A stretch of DNA of 64,000 nucleotides from Nitrospirota bacterium (GCA_016212105.1 JACRHJ010000060.1:62001-126000); one strand, 5' to 3'; counted from the stretch's first letter, positions 39,444 to 49,173 are shown. A program made the numbers and translations. Notes: generated by a model not told the origin, from the sequence alone.

Positions 39444-39983
39444 GTGAGCGGTAAAGTCATGAAGCTGATACCCTTGGCGCTTGTCGTCGGGCTGGCGATG
39501 TTCGCCACCCAGGCCTTCGCCAAGGACAACTACTGCGCCGAATGCCACACGGCGGACGAGGTCGCGGCCTTCGGAAACGTGATCGAGTGGGACAGGAGCG
39601 TCTTCCAGGTCAAGGACACGCTCTGCCCCGGCATGCTCGAACTCAAGAAGGACGCTTACTTCACGGAGAGCCGCCTGGCCAACTACAGAGAGTTCCTCAA
39701 GGAGACAGAGGAAAGCACCAGGCGCTACACAGTCTACAAGGAAGAGGACCTGGACAGGATCGCGGTGAAGTACGCCGACCTTGCTTCGGTCAGCCCGGCG
39801 TCGATAGGCTCCTTCATCGGACCGAACCTCAAGATAAAGAAGAGCGTTCACGAGATCTACGAGAACCTCAACAAGCTGAGGGGCGACTACAGGATGGAGA
39901 AGGTTGTCGGGTTCGGGCTGGTGGGCGTGATGCTGATTACGTTCCTGCTGCACCTGGGTCTCAAAAATACTCTAAAGGAATAG
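39444..39983 (+). CDS. Monoheme c-type cytochrome with N-terminal signal and C-terminal TM
   Basis: NYCAECHTADEV heme motif; C-terminal VVGFGLVGVMLITFLLHLGL. Confidence 0.75.
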   Translation: MSGKVMKLIPLALVVGLAMFATQAFAKDNYCAECHTADEVAAFGNVIEWDRSVFQVKDTLCPGMLELKKDAYFTESRLANYREFLKETEESTRRYTVYKEEDLDRIAVKYADLASVSPASIGSFIGPNLKIKKSVHEIYENLNKLRGDYRMEKVVGFGLVGVMLITFLLHLGLKNTLKE

Positions 39984-39993
39984 GGGTTCGAGG

Positions 39994-41787
39994 ATGCGCA
40001 AAAGACTACTACTGTTGCTTTTGGTACTTGTAACGCCCGTCTTCCTTGTCGCGTGCGAGGAGGAGAAGGCCGCCACCACGGTCGACCCGAAGGTGCTCGC
40101 GGCCACCGTCGAGGAGGCCATGAAGTCGGCCACAGTCCTCGGCAAGAAGAACATGGAAGCCTACGGCAAGGCCACCCTCGGCGCCGCCATGGCCTCGTCT
40201 GACCCGGGCGCCGCGATGGGCGTGCTCGACCAGGCCGTCGCCATCGTGCGCGACACGCATTCGGCCTCCAACAAGGCGATGGTCGCCGACCTCAAGGCCA
40301 AGACCGAGGGCTGGTCCGCCTCAGAGAAGGAGCAGCTCGCCCCGGCCATCAAGGACCTCGAAGAGGCCACGACCCGCGTCTGGGTGATGAGGGCCGCGGC
40401 CGAAGGCATCGCCCGGATGGACAGGGGCAAGGCGATGGGCGTACTCGCCGAGGCCGCCGCCGAGGCGGAAGCCAACGCTAACGCGCGTTACCGCGACCTC
40501 GACCTCCGCTCCGTCGCCGCGGCTATGGGCGGTATAGACACCGCGTCCGCCGTGGCCGTCGCCGGGAAGATCGCCGACGCGCGGGTCAAGACCATGGCGC
40601 TGACCTCCATCGGCTCCGCCATCGCCGGCTCCAACCCGGCCGAGGCGGACAGGGTGCTTTCCGCCGCCGCCGAGGTGGCCAAGAGCATACAGAGGATGGA
40701 ACCCGCGTCCGCCCTCATAAGTGACGAGACCAAGGCAGAGACCCGCGATAAGGTCCTTGCAGGAGCGAAGTCAAGGCTCGTCGCGGCAAGCGCTGAGGGC
40801 GTCGCCGCAGCGGCGAAGGCGCTATACGCCGTCAACCCGGGCAAGGCATCCTCGATGTTCGCGGACGCGGTCAGCATTGCCGACGGCATTGAGCATCCAT
40901 ACACGAAGGCCTACGCGCTCAGCAACGTCGGCATCGACATTTCCGCGGGCGACCCGGCGGGCGGCATGGCCGTCGCCGAGAAGATTGACGCCGCCCACGC
41001 GGACGCCAAGTTCGCCTGCATGATGGCCGCCATCCGCACGCATGCGGCGAAAACCGGCTCCCCCGACGTGACCAAGCTTAAGGAGGCGCAGCACGTCGCC
41101 GAGGGCATCGAGAACCCCTACGAGAAGGCCAGGGCGCTCGAGATGGTTGGCCTCGCCCTCGTACCGGCCAGCAAGGACGTCGCTATCGAGGTCGCCAACT
41201 CCATAGAGGCGCCGGAGCTTCGGGACGAAGTCATGGCGGCCATAGCGGTCGAGTGGTCGAAGCAGAGCGACGACGAGGCCAAAGCCGCGCTCGACAAGAT
41301 AGCCGAGCCGCGCTTCGCAAACCTCGCGGTCAAGTACACGAAGGGCAGCGCCCTCCTCGATATGGCCGAAATTAAGCTTGCTACCGACGCCGAGGCGGCC
41401 GCGAAGCTCTACGGCAAGGCCGCAGGCGTCGGCGCGGACTGCAAGAGCGGCGTCCTCCAGTGGAAGGCCGCGGTCGGCCTCTGCAAGTTGGACAGCGACA
41501 AGCTGTTCGACATGGCCGCCAAAATAGAGGCGGACAACTACACCAAGGCCATGGCACTTGCCGAGATAGCCGAGGACTGGTCCATGAAGGGCGACTTCAA
41601 GGCCCCGATGGTCTGGGACATGGCCGCCAAGGCCGCCGCCGGTATGGACGACGACCTGGCCGCGGGCGAGGCGCTCGCGAAGATAGGCTCGATGTGCGCG
41701 AAGCACGACAAGGCCCGCGCCGCCGCGATATTCGCCAGGTCTCTCGAGAAGATGAACAAGGTCGGCACGATGCCCGAGGAGGGCTAA
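39994..41787 (+). CDS. Lipoprotein with Ala-rich alpha-solenoid (HEAT-like) repeats, unknown function
   Basis: LVAC lipobox; repeated helical units such as 'A..I..P..KAxALxxVG..L'. Confidence 0.7.
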   Translation: MRKRLLLLLLVLVTPVFLVACEEEKAATTVDPKVLAATVEEAMKSATVLGKKNMEAYGKATLGAAMASSDPGAAMGVLDQAVAIVRDTHSASNKAMVADLKAKTEGWSASEKEQLAPAIKDLEEATTRVWVMRAAAEGIARMDRGKAMGVLAEAAAEAEANANARYRDLDLRSVAAAMGGIDTASAVAVAGKIADARVKTMALTSIGSAIAGSNPAEADRVLSAAAEVAKSIQRMEPASALISDETKAETRDKVLAGAKSRLVAASAEGVAAAAKALYAVNPGKASSMFADAVSIADGIEHPYTKAYALSNVGIDISAGDPAGGMAVAEKIDAAHADAKFACMMAAIRTHAAKTGSPDVTKLKEAQHVAEGIENPYEKARALEMVGLALVPASKDVAIEVANSIEAPELRDEVMAAIAVEWSKQSDDEAKAALDKIAEPRFANLAVKYTKGSALLDMAEIKLATDAEAAAKLYGKAAGVGADCKSGVLQWKAAVGLCKLDSDKLFDMAAKIEADNYTKAMALAEIAEDWSMKGDFKAPMVWDMAAKAAAGMDDDLAAGEALAKIGSMCAKHDKARAAAIFARSLEKMNKVGTMPEEG

Positions 41788-41801
41788 TACGGCCATGCTG
41801 C

Positions 41802-41830
41802 CGTCATTCCCGCGAAGGCGGGAATCCAGG
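41802..41830. repeat. Solo palindrome related to MITE internal hairpin
   Basis: GTCATTCCCGCGAAGGCGGGAATCCAGG. Confidence 0.7.
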
Positions 41831-41922
41831 GAGTTATGCGTGCGTTACATTTCCGGATAAGAATTAACCGGGTTAGAGCGTTGACTGTCTGACAATTAAC
41901 GTGGATTCTCAAAGGAGGGGAA

Positions 41923-42279
41923 ATGAAGATAGGGGTACTGGTACAGGAAGGGCCCTACAACCACGAGGCCTCCGACTCCGCCTACAAGTTCATAGAGGCG
42001 GCGATGGCCAAGGGCCACACCATACAGGGCGTGTTCTTCTACGACGACGGCGTCTACAACGTGGCCAGCAAGATGGAACCGCCGCAGGACGACAGGCACA
42101 TCGCGAAGAGGTGGTCCGAGCTGGGCGCGAAGGGCGTGGACCTCATAGTCTGCGTCGCGGCCGCCAAGAGGCGCGGCATCAACCCGGACCTCATCATGCC
42201 CAACAGCCGCATATCCGGCCTCGGGCAGTTGAGCGAGATGTGCACTGAAGCCGACAGGCTCATCACGTTCGGCGACTAA
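41923..42279 (+). CDS. dsrE: DsrE sulfurtransferase subunit
   Basis: DsrE-like fold with LIVCVAAAKRRGI conserved Cys. Confidence 0.92.
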   Translation: MKIGVLVQEGPYNHEASDSAYKFIEAAMAKGHTIQGVFFYDDGVYNVASKMEPPQDDRHIAKRWSELGAKGVDLIVCVAAAKRRGINPDLIMPNSRISGLGQLSEMCTEADRLITFGD

Positions 42280-42305
42280 GCCAAGACATAAAGGAGAAAA
42301 CACCC

Positions 42306-42662
42306 ATGGCCAAGATAATGTTCTTAAACAGGAAGGCCCCGCACGGCTCGATATATGCCTGGGAAGGCCTCGAGGTCGTGCTTATATTCGGCGCGTTCGA
42401 CAACGAGCTCGCCGCCGTATACATGGACGACGCCGTGTTCTCCCTCAAGAAGGGCCAGGACACCTCCGAGCTCGGCATAAAGGGCTTCATCCAGACCCTG
42501 CCGGTCCTCGAGGACTACGGCTGCGAGACGATACTCGTGGAGAAGGAGTCCCTCGACGCAAGGGGCATGACCGCGGACGACATCGCCATCCCGGTCCAGA
42601 TAGTGGACGCGGAGGCCATAGCAAACCTTATGGCCGAGCAGGACGTCATACTCCCCTTCTAA
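42306..42662 (+). CDS. dsrF: DsrF
   Basis: IMFLNRKAPHGSIYAWEGLEVVLIFGAF; follows dsrE. Confidence 0.92.
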   Translation: MAKIMFLNRKAPHGSIYAWEGLEVVLIFGAFDNELAAVYMDDAVFSLKKGQDTSELGIKGFIQTLPVLEDYGCETILVEKESLDARGMTADDIAIPVQIVDAEAIANLMAEQDVILPF

Positions 42663-42756
42663 AGAGGGGAATGCGGGTGGGCGGTCGAAGGCCGCGGCCA
42701 AGTTGTGTACCGGAAATTAGAAGGGCCTGTGCGCCCTTAAATAAGGAGGCTTAAAA

Positions 42757-43050
42757 GTGCTTCATATAGTCAGCAGGTCCCCGTTCAGCGACGACAGCCT
42801 CAAGAGCTGCGTCAGGATTGCCAAGAAGGACGACCCGATACTGCTCACGGAAGACGCCGTCACGGGCGTGATGCCCGGCAGCGCCGTCGCCTCGCTCCTC
42901 CAGGACGCGATGAAGTCCCACGCCGTCTATGCGCTCTCCGCCGACCTCAAGGCGAGGGGCGTGGACAGGATGCTGGACGGCATAAAGGTAGTAGACTACG
43001 CCGGCTTCGTCGAGCTTGTCGAGCAGCACAAGCCGATGACCTGGCTCTAA
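42757..43050 (+). CDS. dsrH: DsrH
   Basis: LHIVSRSPFSDDSLKSCVRIAKKDDPILLTEDAV; follows dsrF. Confidence 0.92.
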   Translation: MLHIVSRSPFSDDSLKSCVRIAKKDDPILLTEDAVTGVMPGSAVASLLQDAMKSHAVYALSADLKARGVDRMLDGIKVVDYAGFVELVEQHKPMTWL

Positions 43051-43072
43051 TCTCAGCCGTAAAGCAGGAAGA

Positions 43073-43741
43073 ATGTCTCATTCGTTCCGTGAGAAGGTTG
43101 CGGACCTGCTTAGAGAGAAGCGGTTCGACGAGGTTATCGGGCTCGCCGGAAGCGACAAGCGCACGCTCCGTACGCTGTACGGCCTGCTCTACCACGACGA
43201 GCCGCTGGTAAGCTGGCGTACCGTCACCATGCTGGGCAGGTTCGCCGAGGTCGAGCCGGAACTGGTCAGGCCGTTCCTGAGGCGGCTCTACTGGTCGCTG
43301 TGCGAGGAGTCGAGCGTTGTCGGATGGGGCTCGGCGCAGGCCATTGGCGAGATGGCAAGGCGGAACTCCGAACTGGCCAAGGACGTAATAAGGCCAATTG
43401 TCCACTTCCTCGACGACGAGGAACTGTCGGCCCCGGCGAACCGCAACACCGTGATACTCTGCGGATCGATATGGACCATCGGAGAGCTTGCGGACGTCGA
43501 GCCTGAGATGACCAGGGAGATGGGGCAGCCGCTTGTGCCTTTCCTCGATGACCCGGACCCGCAGGTGAGGGGGCTGGTCGCCTGGGTGCTGGGCGAGATA
43601 AGGTGGCTGGCCGCGGCGGACAGGTTGGGCGGGATGCTTGAGGATCAGGGCACTGCGTCGGTTTATATCGATGAGGAGCTTGTCGACGGCACCGTTGGCG
43701 ATTTTGCTGCCCGCGCACTCGACAGGATGAAGAGGAAATAG
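43073..43741 (+). CDS. HEAT-repeat protein (DVU0298-like)
   Basis: SWRTVTMLGRFAE..VGWGSAQAIGEMAR..NTVILCGSIWTIGELA helical repeats; lies between dsrH and dsrA. Confidence 0.75.
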   Translation: MSHSFREKVADLLREKRFDEVIGLAGSDKRTLRTLYGLLYHDEPLVSWRTVTMLGRFAEVEPELVRPFLRRLYWSLCEESSVVGWGSAQAIGEMARRNSELAKDVIRPIVHFLDDEELSAPANRNTVILCGSIWTIGELADVEPEMTREMGQPLVPFLDDPDPQVRGLVAWVLGEIRWLAAADRLGGMLEDQGTASVYIDEELVDGTVGDFAARALDRMKRK

Positions 43742-43856
43742 TAATCTACTCTGGACTTTGGCGGCCTGGACGTCACAGAAACGTCTTTTTCCACGTTAAA
43801 GTTCAAGTTATTAGATAAGGCCATAGATTGGTATACAACTCAAAATCAAAAAGGAG

Positions 43857-43976
43857 GTGACGCAGGGACGCGGGGCAGTTGAGATGCCCCCGGAAATACC
43901 GGGCAGACGAGGGGACAGGGGGCGGAGCCTCCGAAACCCCGGCGTTCGCGAAGGGATGAGGCATATTCGAAACTAG
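43857..43976 (+). other. Structured or coding leader upstream of dsrA
   Basis: GGGGCA-GTTGAGA-TGCCCC hairpin, overlapping alternative CCCGG-AAATA-CCGGG, GGGG..CGGAGCCTCCG..CCCC; also a 39-codon GTG ORF. Confidence 0.4.
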
Positions 43977-43994
43977 AAAAGGAGACCGTAAATA

Positions 43995-45200
43995 ATGTCT
44001 AACACCCCGTTGATTGACGAACTCGTAAAAGGTCCTTGGCCAAGCTTCATCAAGGACATCAAGAGGACGGCGGAGAAGAACGAGATGTGCAAGGACCTTC
44101 TCAACCTTCTCGAAATGTCTTATAGAGACAAGAAGACCCACTGGAAGCACGGCGGCATCGTCGGCGTCCGCGGTTACGGCGGCGGCATCATCGGCCGTTA
44201 CTCCGATTCGCCCGAGCTGTACCCCGGCGTCTCGCACTTCCACACCGTCCGTATCAACCAGCCTGCCGGCTGGTTCTACAGCACCAGCGCGCTCCGTTAC
44301 ATATGCGACCTGTGGGAGAAGCACGGCTCCGGCCTGACCAACCTCCACGGCTCGACCGGCGACATGGTCATGCTGGGCACCACCACCGAGCACCTCGAGG
44401 ACATCTTCACCGACCTCTCCGAGCACGGCTGGGACCTCGGCGGTTCGGGCTCCGACATGAGGACCCCGTCCTGCTGCCTCGGCAAGTCCCGCTGCGAGTT
44501 CGCCTGCATCGACACCATGGCCATATGCCATGACCTGACCAACGAGTGGCAGGACGAGCTGCACAGGCCGGCCTTCCCGTACAAGTTCAAGATAAAGATC
44601 GCCGGCTGCCCGAACGACTGCGTAGCCTCGATAGCCCGCTCCGACTGCTCCATTATCGGCACCTGGAGGGACAACATCCGCCAGGACGACGCCGCTGTCG
44701 CCAAGTACGCCTCCGGCGAGCTGGTCTACGGCGCGCGCGCCGACGGCAAGGTAGACATCAAGGCAGACGTCGTCGACAAGTGCCCGACCGGCTGCATGTC
44801 CTACGAGGGCGGCAAGCTTTCGATAGACAACAAGAACTGCAACCGCTGCATGCACTGCATAAACCTGATGCCGCAGGCACTCAGGGTCGGCGTCGACGGC
44901 GGCGCGACCATACTCCTCGGCGCAAAGGCCCCGATCGTCCAGGGCGCGCTTCTCTCCTCCGTCCTGGTGCCGTTCATAAAGATGGACCCGCCGTACGAGG
45001 AGTTCAAGGAGCTCATCGGCCGCATATGGGAGTTCTGGGATGAGAACGGCGAGGCCAGGGAGCGTATCGGCGAGATGATCGTCCGCATAGGCAAGGGCAA
45101 CTTCGTCGAGGAAGTCGGCTGCGACCCTATCCCCGAGATGATATGCGAGCCCAGGTCCAACCCGTACATCTTCTATGAAGAGTACTTCGAGGAAGAGTAG
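43995..45200 (+). CDS. dsrA: Dissimilatory sulfite reductase alpha subunit
   Basis: [27 protein letters not shown] siroheme/Fe-S motifs, ferredoxin CPTGC..CNRCMHC. Confidence 0.97.
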   Translation: MSNTPLIDELVKGPWPSFIKDIKRTAEKNEMCKDLLNLLEMSYRDKKTHWKHGGIVGVRGYGGGIIGRYSDSPELYPGVSHFHTVRINQPAGWFYSTSALRYICDLWEKHGSGLTNLHGSTGDMVMLGTTTEHLEDIFTDLSEHGWDLGGSGSDMRTPSCCLGKSRCEFACIDTMAICHDLTNEWQDELHRPAFPYKFKIKIAGCPNDCVASIARSDCSIIGTWRDNIRQDDAAVAKYASGELVYGARADGKVDIKADVVDKCPTGCMSYEGGKLSIDNKNCNRCMHCINLMPQALRVGVDGGATILLGAKAPIVQGALLSSVLVPFIKMDPPYEEFKELIGRIWEFWDENGEARERIGEMIVRIGKGNFVEEVGCDPIPEMICEPRSNPYIFYEEYFEEE

Positions 45201-45266
45201 GCCAAAAGCGCCAAAAGCGCCGTGCCTTACCGAAACACCTTGAGATAACGACCCTTTTATCATAGA

Positions 45267-46367
45267 TTGTCCAATGGAGGGATAACGAAAATGGCTGCTC
45301 CGAAGAGAAAGACTGACATAGGCCCACCCCATTACGACCAGATGCTCCACCCGGCCATCAAGGCCAACTACGGCAAGTGGAAGTCGCACCAGAACCTGAA
45401 GCCCGGCGTGCTGATGCACGAGGGCGAGTCCGGCGCCAAGGTGTACACCGTCAGGGGCGCGTCCGCGAGGCTCATATCCATCACGACCATCCGTGAGATG
45501 TGCGACCTGGCCGACAAGTACTGCGACGGCTTCCTGCGCTACACCAGCCGCAACAACGTCGAGTTCATGACCGACAAGGAAGCCAACGTCGAGCCGCTCA
45601 TAGCGGACCTCAAGGCGATGGGCGTGCCCGTCGGCGGCACCGGCTCCAGCATCTCGAACATCGTCCATACCCAGGGCTGGGTCCACTGCCACAGCTCTGC
45701 GACCGACGCCTCCGGCGTGGTCAAGGTCGTCATGGACGAGCTCATCGACTACTTCACCAGCATGAGCCTCCCGGCGCACCTCAGGATAGCGGTCGCCTGC
45801 TGCCTGAACATGTGCGGCGCGGTCCACTGCTCGGACATAGCGATCCTCGGCATACACAGGACCCCGCCGACGATCGACCACGACAAGCTCGGCAACATGT
45901 GCGAGATCCCGACCACCGTAGCTTCCTGCCCCAAGGCCGCCATCAGGCCGGCCATGGTCGAGGGCAAGCAGTCGGTCGAGGTCATCGAGGACCTCTGCAT
46001 GTACTGCGGCAACTGCTACACGGTCTGCCCGGCGATGCCGATAGCGAACCCGCTGAACGACGGCATATCCATCTGGGTCGGCGGCAAGGTGTCGAACTCC
46101 AGGACCAAGCCGATGTTCTCCAAGCTTGCGATACCGTACCTCCCGAACACCCCGCCGCGCTGGCCGGAAGTCTCCGACGCCGTCAAGAACATCGTCGAGG
46201 TCTACGCCAGGGACGCCAAGAAGTACGAGCGCGTCGGCGAGTGGATCAACAGGATCGGCTGGCCGCAGTTCTTCGAGAAGACGAACCTCGAGTTCACGAA
46301 GTATCACATAGACGACTTCACCCTGGCGTCGAGCACGTACAATTCCTCAACCCACATCAAATTCTAA
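45267..46367 (+). CDS. dsrB: Dissimilatory sulfite reductase beta subunit
   Basis: [61 protein letters not shown]. Confidence 0.97.
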   Translation: MSNGGITKMAAPKRKTDIGPPHYDQMLHPAIKANYGKWKSHQNLKPGVLMHEGESGAKVYTVRGASARLISITTIREMCDLADKYCDGFLRYTSRNNVEFMTDKEANVEPLIADLKAMGVPVGGTGSSISNIVHTQGWVHCHSSATDASGVVKVVMDELIDYFTSMSLPAHLRIAVACCLNMCGAVHCSDIAILGIHRTPPTIDHDKLGNMCEIPTTVASCPKAAIRPAMVEGKQSVEVIEDLCMYCGNCYTVCPAMPIANPLNDGISIWVGGKVSNSRTKPMFSKLAIPYLPNTPPRWPEVSDAVKNIVEVYARDAKKYERVGEWINRIGWPQFFEKTNLEFTKYHIDDFTLASSTYNSSTHIKF

Positions 46368-46379
46368 GGGGGGGATAAC

Positions 46380-46622
46380 ATGGCTACCGTAGAGGAAGTA
46401 AAAGACTACATCTTCAAGAAGGTCGAATCTTACGCCGGCAAGAAGCAGGTCAAGGTCCCGCAGATGACGCAGGACGTCATAGAGCACTTCGGCGAGGACA
46501 ACTGCTCGAAGAAGGACGTCAAGGAAGCCCTCAGGGAGCTCATCGACGACGAGAAGCTCGTGTACGGCTACTTCGGCGGCACAACGATAGAGCTTCCGCA
46601 CAAGGAAGGCAGCGCCAACTAA
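46380..46622 (+). CDS. dsrD: DsrD
   Basis: 80 aa winged-helix protein EEVKDYIFKKVESYAGKKQVKVPQMTQDVIEHFGED..KLVYGYFGGTT, immediately after dsrB. Confidence 0.93.
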   Translation: MATVEEVKDYIFKKVESYAGKKQVKVPQMTQDVIEHFGEDNCSKKDVKEALRELIDDEKLVYGYFGGTTIELPHKEGSAN

Positions 46623-46688
46623 ATCAACGCCGCGCGGCCGGTAGTGGCATCCTTCGGCCTGGTGTTGCAAGATGATGGTTCAGTCTGG

Positions 46689-46743
46689 GCCCCTCACCCC
46701 CAGGGACAGGTTTCATCGTCCTCCTGAAGGGTGAGGGGCTTTT
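46689..46743 (+). terminator. Terminator-like hairpin between dsrD and dsrL
   Basis: GCCCCTCACCC ... GGGTGAGGGGC TTTT, 11-bp perfect stem. Confidence 0.7.
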
Positions 46744-46797
46744 AAAACACAGTTCCCGAAGGATGTCGGGCAATAGAAGTAAAAGGAGATTAGAATC

Positions 46798-48474
46798 ATG
46801 GCAATGGTCTCGAAGAAGAAGAAAAGCTACGGCGCGAAGTCGGGCGGCGCGCAGACTTCCAGCCTGCGTCCCAAGTACCAGCCCAAGACCCCGCCCTGCA
46901 CCCACAAGTGCCCCTCCGGCATCGACATCAGGGGCTACGTGATGCACATCAGCCAGTCCGAGATGTACGGCAGGACGATAGACCAGTCCGTCGCCGAGGC
47001 GTGGTACATGCTTACCGACAAGAACCCGTTCCCCGCCGTCACCGGCAGGGTATGCCCGCACCCCTGCGAGAGCGAGTGCAACAGGGGCAGCCTCGAGGGC
47101 CCGCTCAACATCAACAACGTCGAGCGGTACATGGGCGACTACGGCATAAAGAACAACCTTCCGCTGAGGAAGCTTACCGAGGAAAAGAAGGCCGAGTCCG
47201 TGGCGGTCGTCGGCGCGGGACCCGCGGGCCTGTCCTGCGCGTACCAGCTCGCGCGCCGCGGCTACGGCGTCACCGTCTACGAGTCCTTTGCGAAGGCCGG
47301 CGGCATGCTCCGCTACGGCATCCCGGCGTACAGGCTCTCGGACGAGGTGCTTGACGCCGAGATAAAGAAGATCGCGGACATCGGCGTGGACATAAAGCTG
47401 AACACCAGGGTCGGCAAGGACGTCGCCATGGACGACATCAGGAAGAACAACAAGGTCGTGTTCATGGGCATAGGCGCCCACATAGGCAAGAAGCTCGGCG
47501 TGCCGGGCGAGGACGCCACGAACGTGCAGACCGGCGCTGACTTCCTGCACAAGGTCAACATGGGCGAGAAGGTCGAGATAGGCGACAAGGTCGTCGTCAT
47601 CGGCGGCGGCAACTCCGCCATCGACGCGGCCCGCGTGGCCGTCAGGCTCGGCGCGGACGTGACGCTCTCCTACAGGCGCACCCGGAACGAGATGCCAGCG
47701 ATAGAGCACGAGATACACTCCGCCGAGGAGGAAGGTATAAAGTTCGAATACCTCACCGCGCCGATGGAGGTCGTCGTCGAGGGCGGCAAGGCCACCGGCC
47801 TGAAGGTCCAGAGGATGGAGCTCGGCGAGCCCGACGCATCCGGCAGGCGCAGGCCGGTCGCGGTACCCGGCTCCGAGTTCGTCATACCGGCCACGTTCAT
47901 ATGCCCGTCGATCAGCCAGGAGCCCGAGTGGACCGGCCTCGACAACATAAAGAACGAGTGGGGCTGGATATCCGCCGACGCGGGCGGCAAGACGGCGGCA
48001 GAGGGCGTGTTCGCCGGCGGCGACGTCACCAACCAGCTCGGCCTCGTGACCGAGGCGATAGGTCTTGGCCGCATGGCGGCTGAGGCGATAGACGACTACA
48101 TCCAGAACAAGCCGAAGGCGGACGTCGCGCCGCTCACCGTCGTCCGCTACCAGAACATGTTCACGTCCTTCTTCCCCAAGAAGGACAAGAACGTGACCAA
48201 GTTCCTTCCGGCCGGCGAGGTAAAGCACAGCATGACCATCGAGCCGATGCAGCCGCTCACCGACGAGGAGTTCAAGGACGAGGTCACCCGCTGCATGTCC
48301 TGCGGCCTCTGCTTCGACTGCGACAACTGCTGGATGTACTGCTCGGACGGCGCCGTCGAGAAGGTCTCGAAGGACACCCCGAGGGGCACGCACTACGCCT
48401 TCGTCCTGGACAAGTGCCAGGGCTGCAAGAAGTGCGCCGAGGCCTGCCCCTGCGGCTACATCGACATGCTTTAA
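46798..48474 (+). CDS. dsrL: DsrL-like Fe-S flavoprotein NAD(P)H:acceptor oxidoreductase
   Basis: N-terminal CTHKCPSGIDIRGYV/CPHPCESECNRG, two nucleotide-binding GxGxxG motifs, C-terminal CMSCGLCFDCDNC..CQGCKKCAEACPCG. Confidence 0.85.
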   Translation: MAMVSKKKKSYGAKSGGAQTSSLRPKYQPKTPPCTHKCPSGIDIRGYVMHISQSEMYGRTIDQSVAEAWYMLTDKNPFPAVTGRVCPHPCESECNRGSLEGPLNINNVERYMGDYGIKNNLPLRKLTEEKKAESVAVVGAGPAGLSCAYQLARRGYGVTVYESFAKAGGMLRYGIPAYRLSDEVLDAEIKKIADIGVDIKLNTRVGKDVAMDDIRKNNKVVFMGIGAHIGKKLGVPGEDATNVQTGADFLHKVNMGEKVEIGDKVVVIGGGNSAIDAARVAVRLGADVTLSYRRTRNEMPAIEHEIHSAEEEGIKFEYLTAPMEVVVEGGKATGLKVQRMELGEPDASGRRRPVAVPGSEFVIPATFICPSISQEPEWTGLDNIKNEWGWISADAGGKTAAEGVFAGGDVTNQLGLVTEAIGLGRMAAEAIDDYIQNKPKADVAPLTVVRYQNMFTSFFPKKDKNVTKFLPAGEVKHSMTIEPMQPLTDEEFKDEVTRCMSCGLCFDCDNCWMYCSDGAVEKVSKDTPRGTHYAFVLDKCQGCKKCAEACPCGYIDML

Positions 48475-48528
48475 ACCTGGGCCAGGCAGGGAGGCAATAA
48501 ACTGGCGGCACCGTGTCGGAAAAACGGT

Positions 48529-48562
48529 GTCATTCCCGCGAAAGCGGGAATCCAGTGACTTA
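48529..48562. repeat. Solo palindrome related to MITE internal hairpin
   Basis: GTCATTCCCGCGAAAGCGGGAATCCAGTGACTTA. Confidence 0.7.
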
Positions 48563-48594
48563 GCCTTTCCGCCACTTCCGGGGCATACCACTAT

Positions 48595-48636
48595 GGGACG
48601 TCGCGGGGCCGTCGCAAGCCGGTCCCGCGATGTCCC
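48595..48636 (+). other. 13-bp hairpin upstream of rubrerythrin gene
   Basis: GGGACGTCGCGGG / CCCGCGATGTCCC with one G-T pair. Confidence 0.55.
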
Positions 48637-48663
48637 GCTGTATCTTGATTCTTAGGAGCGTAT

Positions 48664-49134
48664 ATGGAAGACATAACCCTGAAAGAGATCATAGACTACG
48701 CCAAGATAAACGAGGACAACGCGCGCCAGTTCTACCTGAACGCCGCCGAGCACGCGAAGCGCGACAACGTCAAGACGTTTCTCCTGGCGCTCGCGAAGCA
48801 GGAGCAGACGCACATCGACAGGCTGAACGAGCTTGACAAGATAGTCGACAAGGGCGGAAGGATACCCAAGCCCCACGGCATCGTCAAGCCGCTCGGCTAC
48901 GCCGAGCACCTGGGCAACGTCACGATAGACGCGGACGCCGACTACCAGCAGGTGCTGAAGTTCGCCATGGCCCGCGAGAAAGAGGCCCTCGAGTCCTATC
49001 AGAAGTATGCAAAGCTCGTCGACGACAAGAAGGCCAAGGACCTGTTCCTGCTCCTCGCTGGCGAGGAGAGCGAGCACCTGAGGGGCTTCGAGAACCAGTA
49101 CGACGACTTCATGAAGGAGATAGAGAACTGGTAG
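48664..49134 (+). CDS. Rubrerythrin/ferritin-like diiron protein
   Basis: NEDNARQFY, EQTHIDRL, REKEALESY, EESEHLRGF diiron-ligand helices; no rubredoxin domain. Confidence 0.85.
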   Translation: MEDITLKEIIDYAKINEDNARQFYLNAAEHAKRDNVKTFLLALAKQEQTHIDRLNELDKIVDKGGRIPKPHGIVKPLGYAEHLGNVTIDADADYQQVLKFAMAREKEALESYQKYAKLVDDKKAKDLFLLLAGEESEHLRGFENQYDDFMKEIENW

Positions 49135-49173
49135 CCGTCATTATCAACATCTATAAAGACCGGGTGAAATATA

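Noticed and set aside
37378-39983. Assigning these genes as dsrJ, dsrO and dsrP
   Set aside because: No ferredoxin-type DsrO or NrfD-like DsrP sequence; Rieske and PEWY motifs identify a bc/b6f-type module instead.
43857-43976. Calling the dsrA leader a known riboswitch
   Set aside because: No match by eye to conserved cores I know (TPP, cobalamin, c-di-GMP, Moco, guanidine); reported only as a candidate.
43803-46307. 834-aa minus-strand ORF opposite dsrA/dsrB
   Set aside because: Shadow ORF from high GC third positions; no recognisable motif, and the plus strand carries unmistakable dsrAB.
46624-48591. 655-aa minus-strand ORF opposite dsrL
   Set aside because: Antisense shadow of a clearly coding plus-strand gene.
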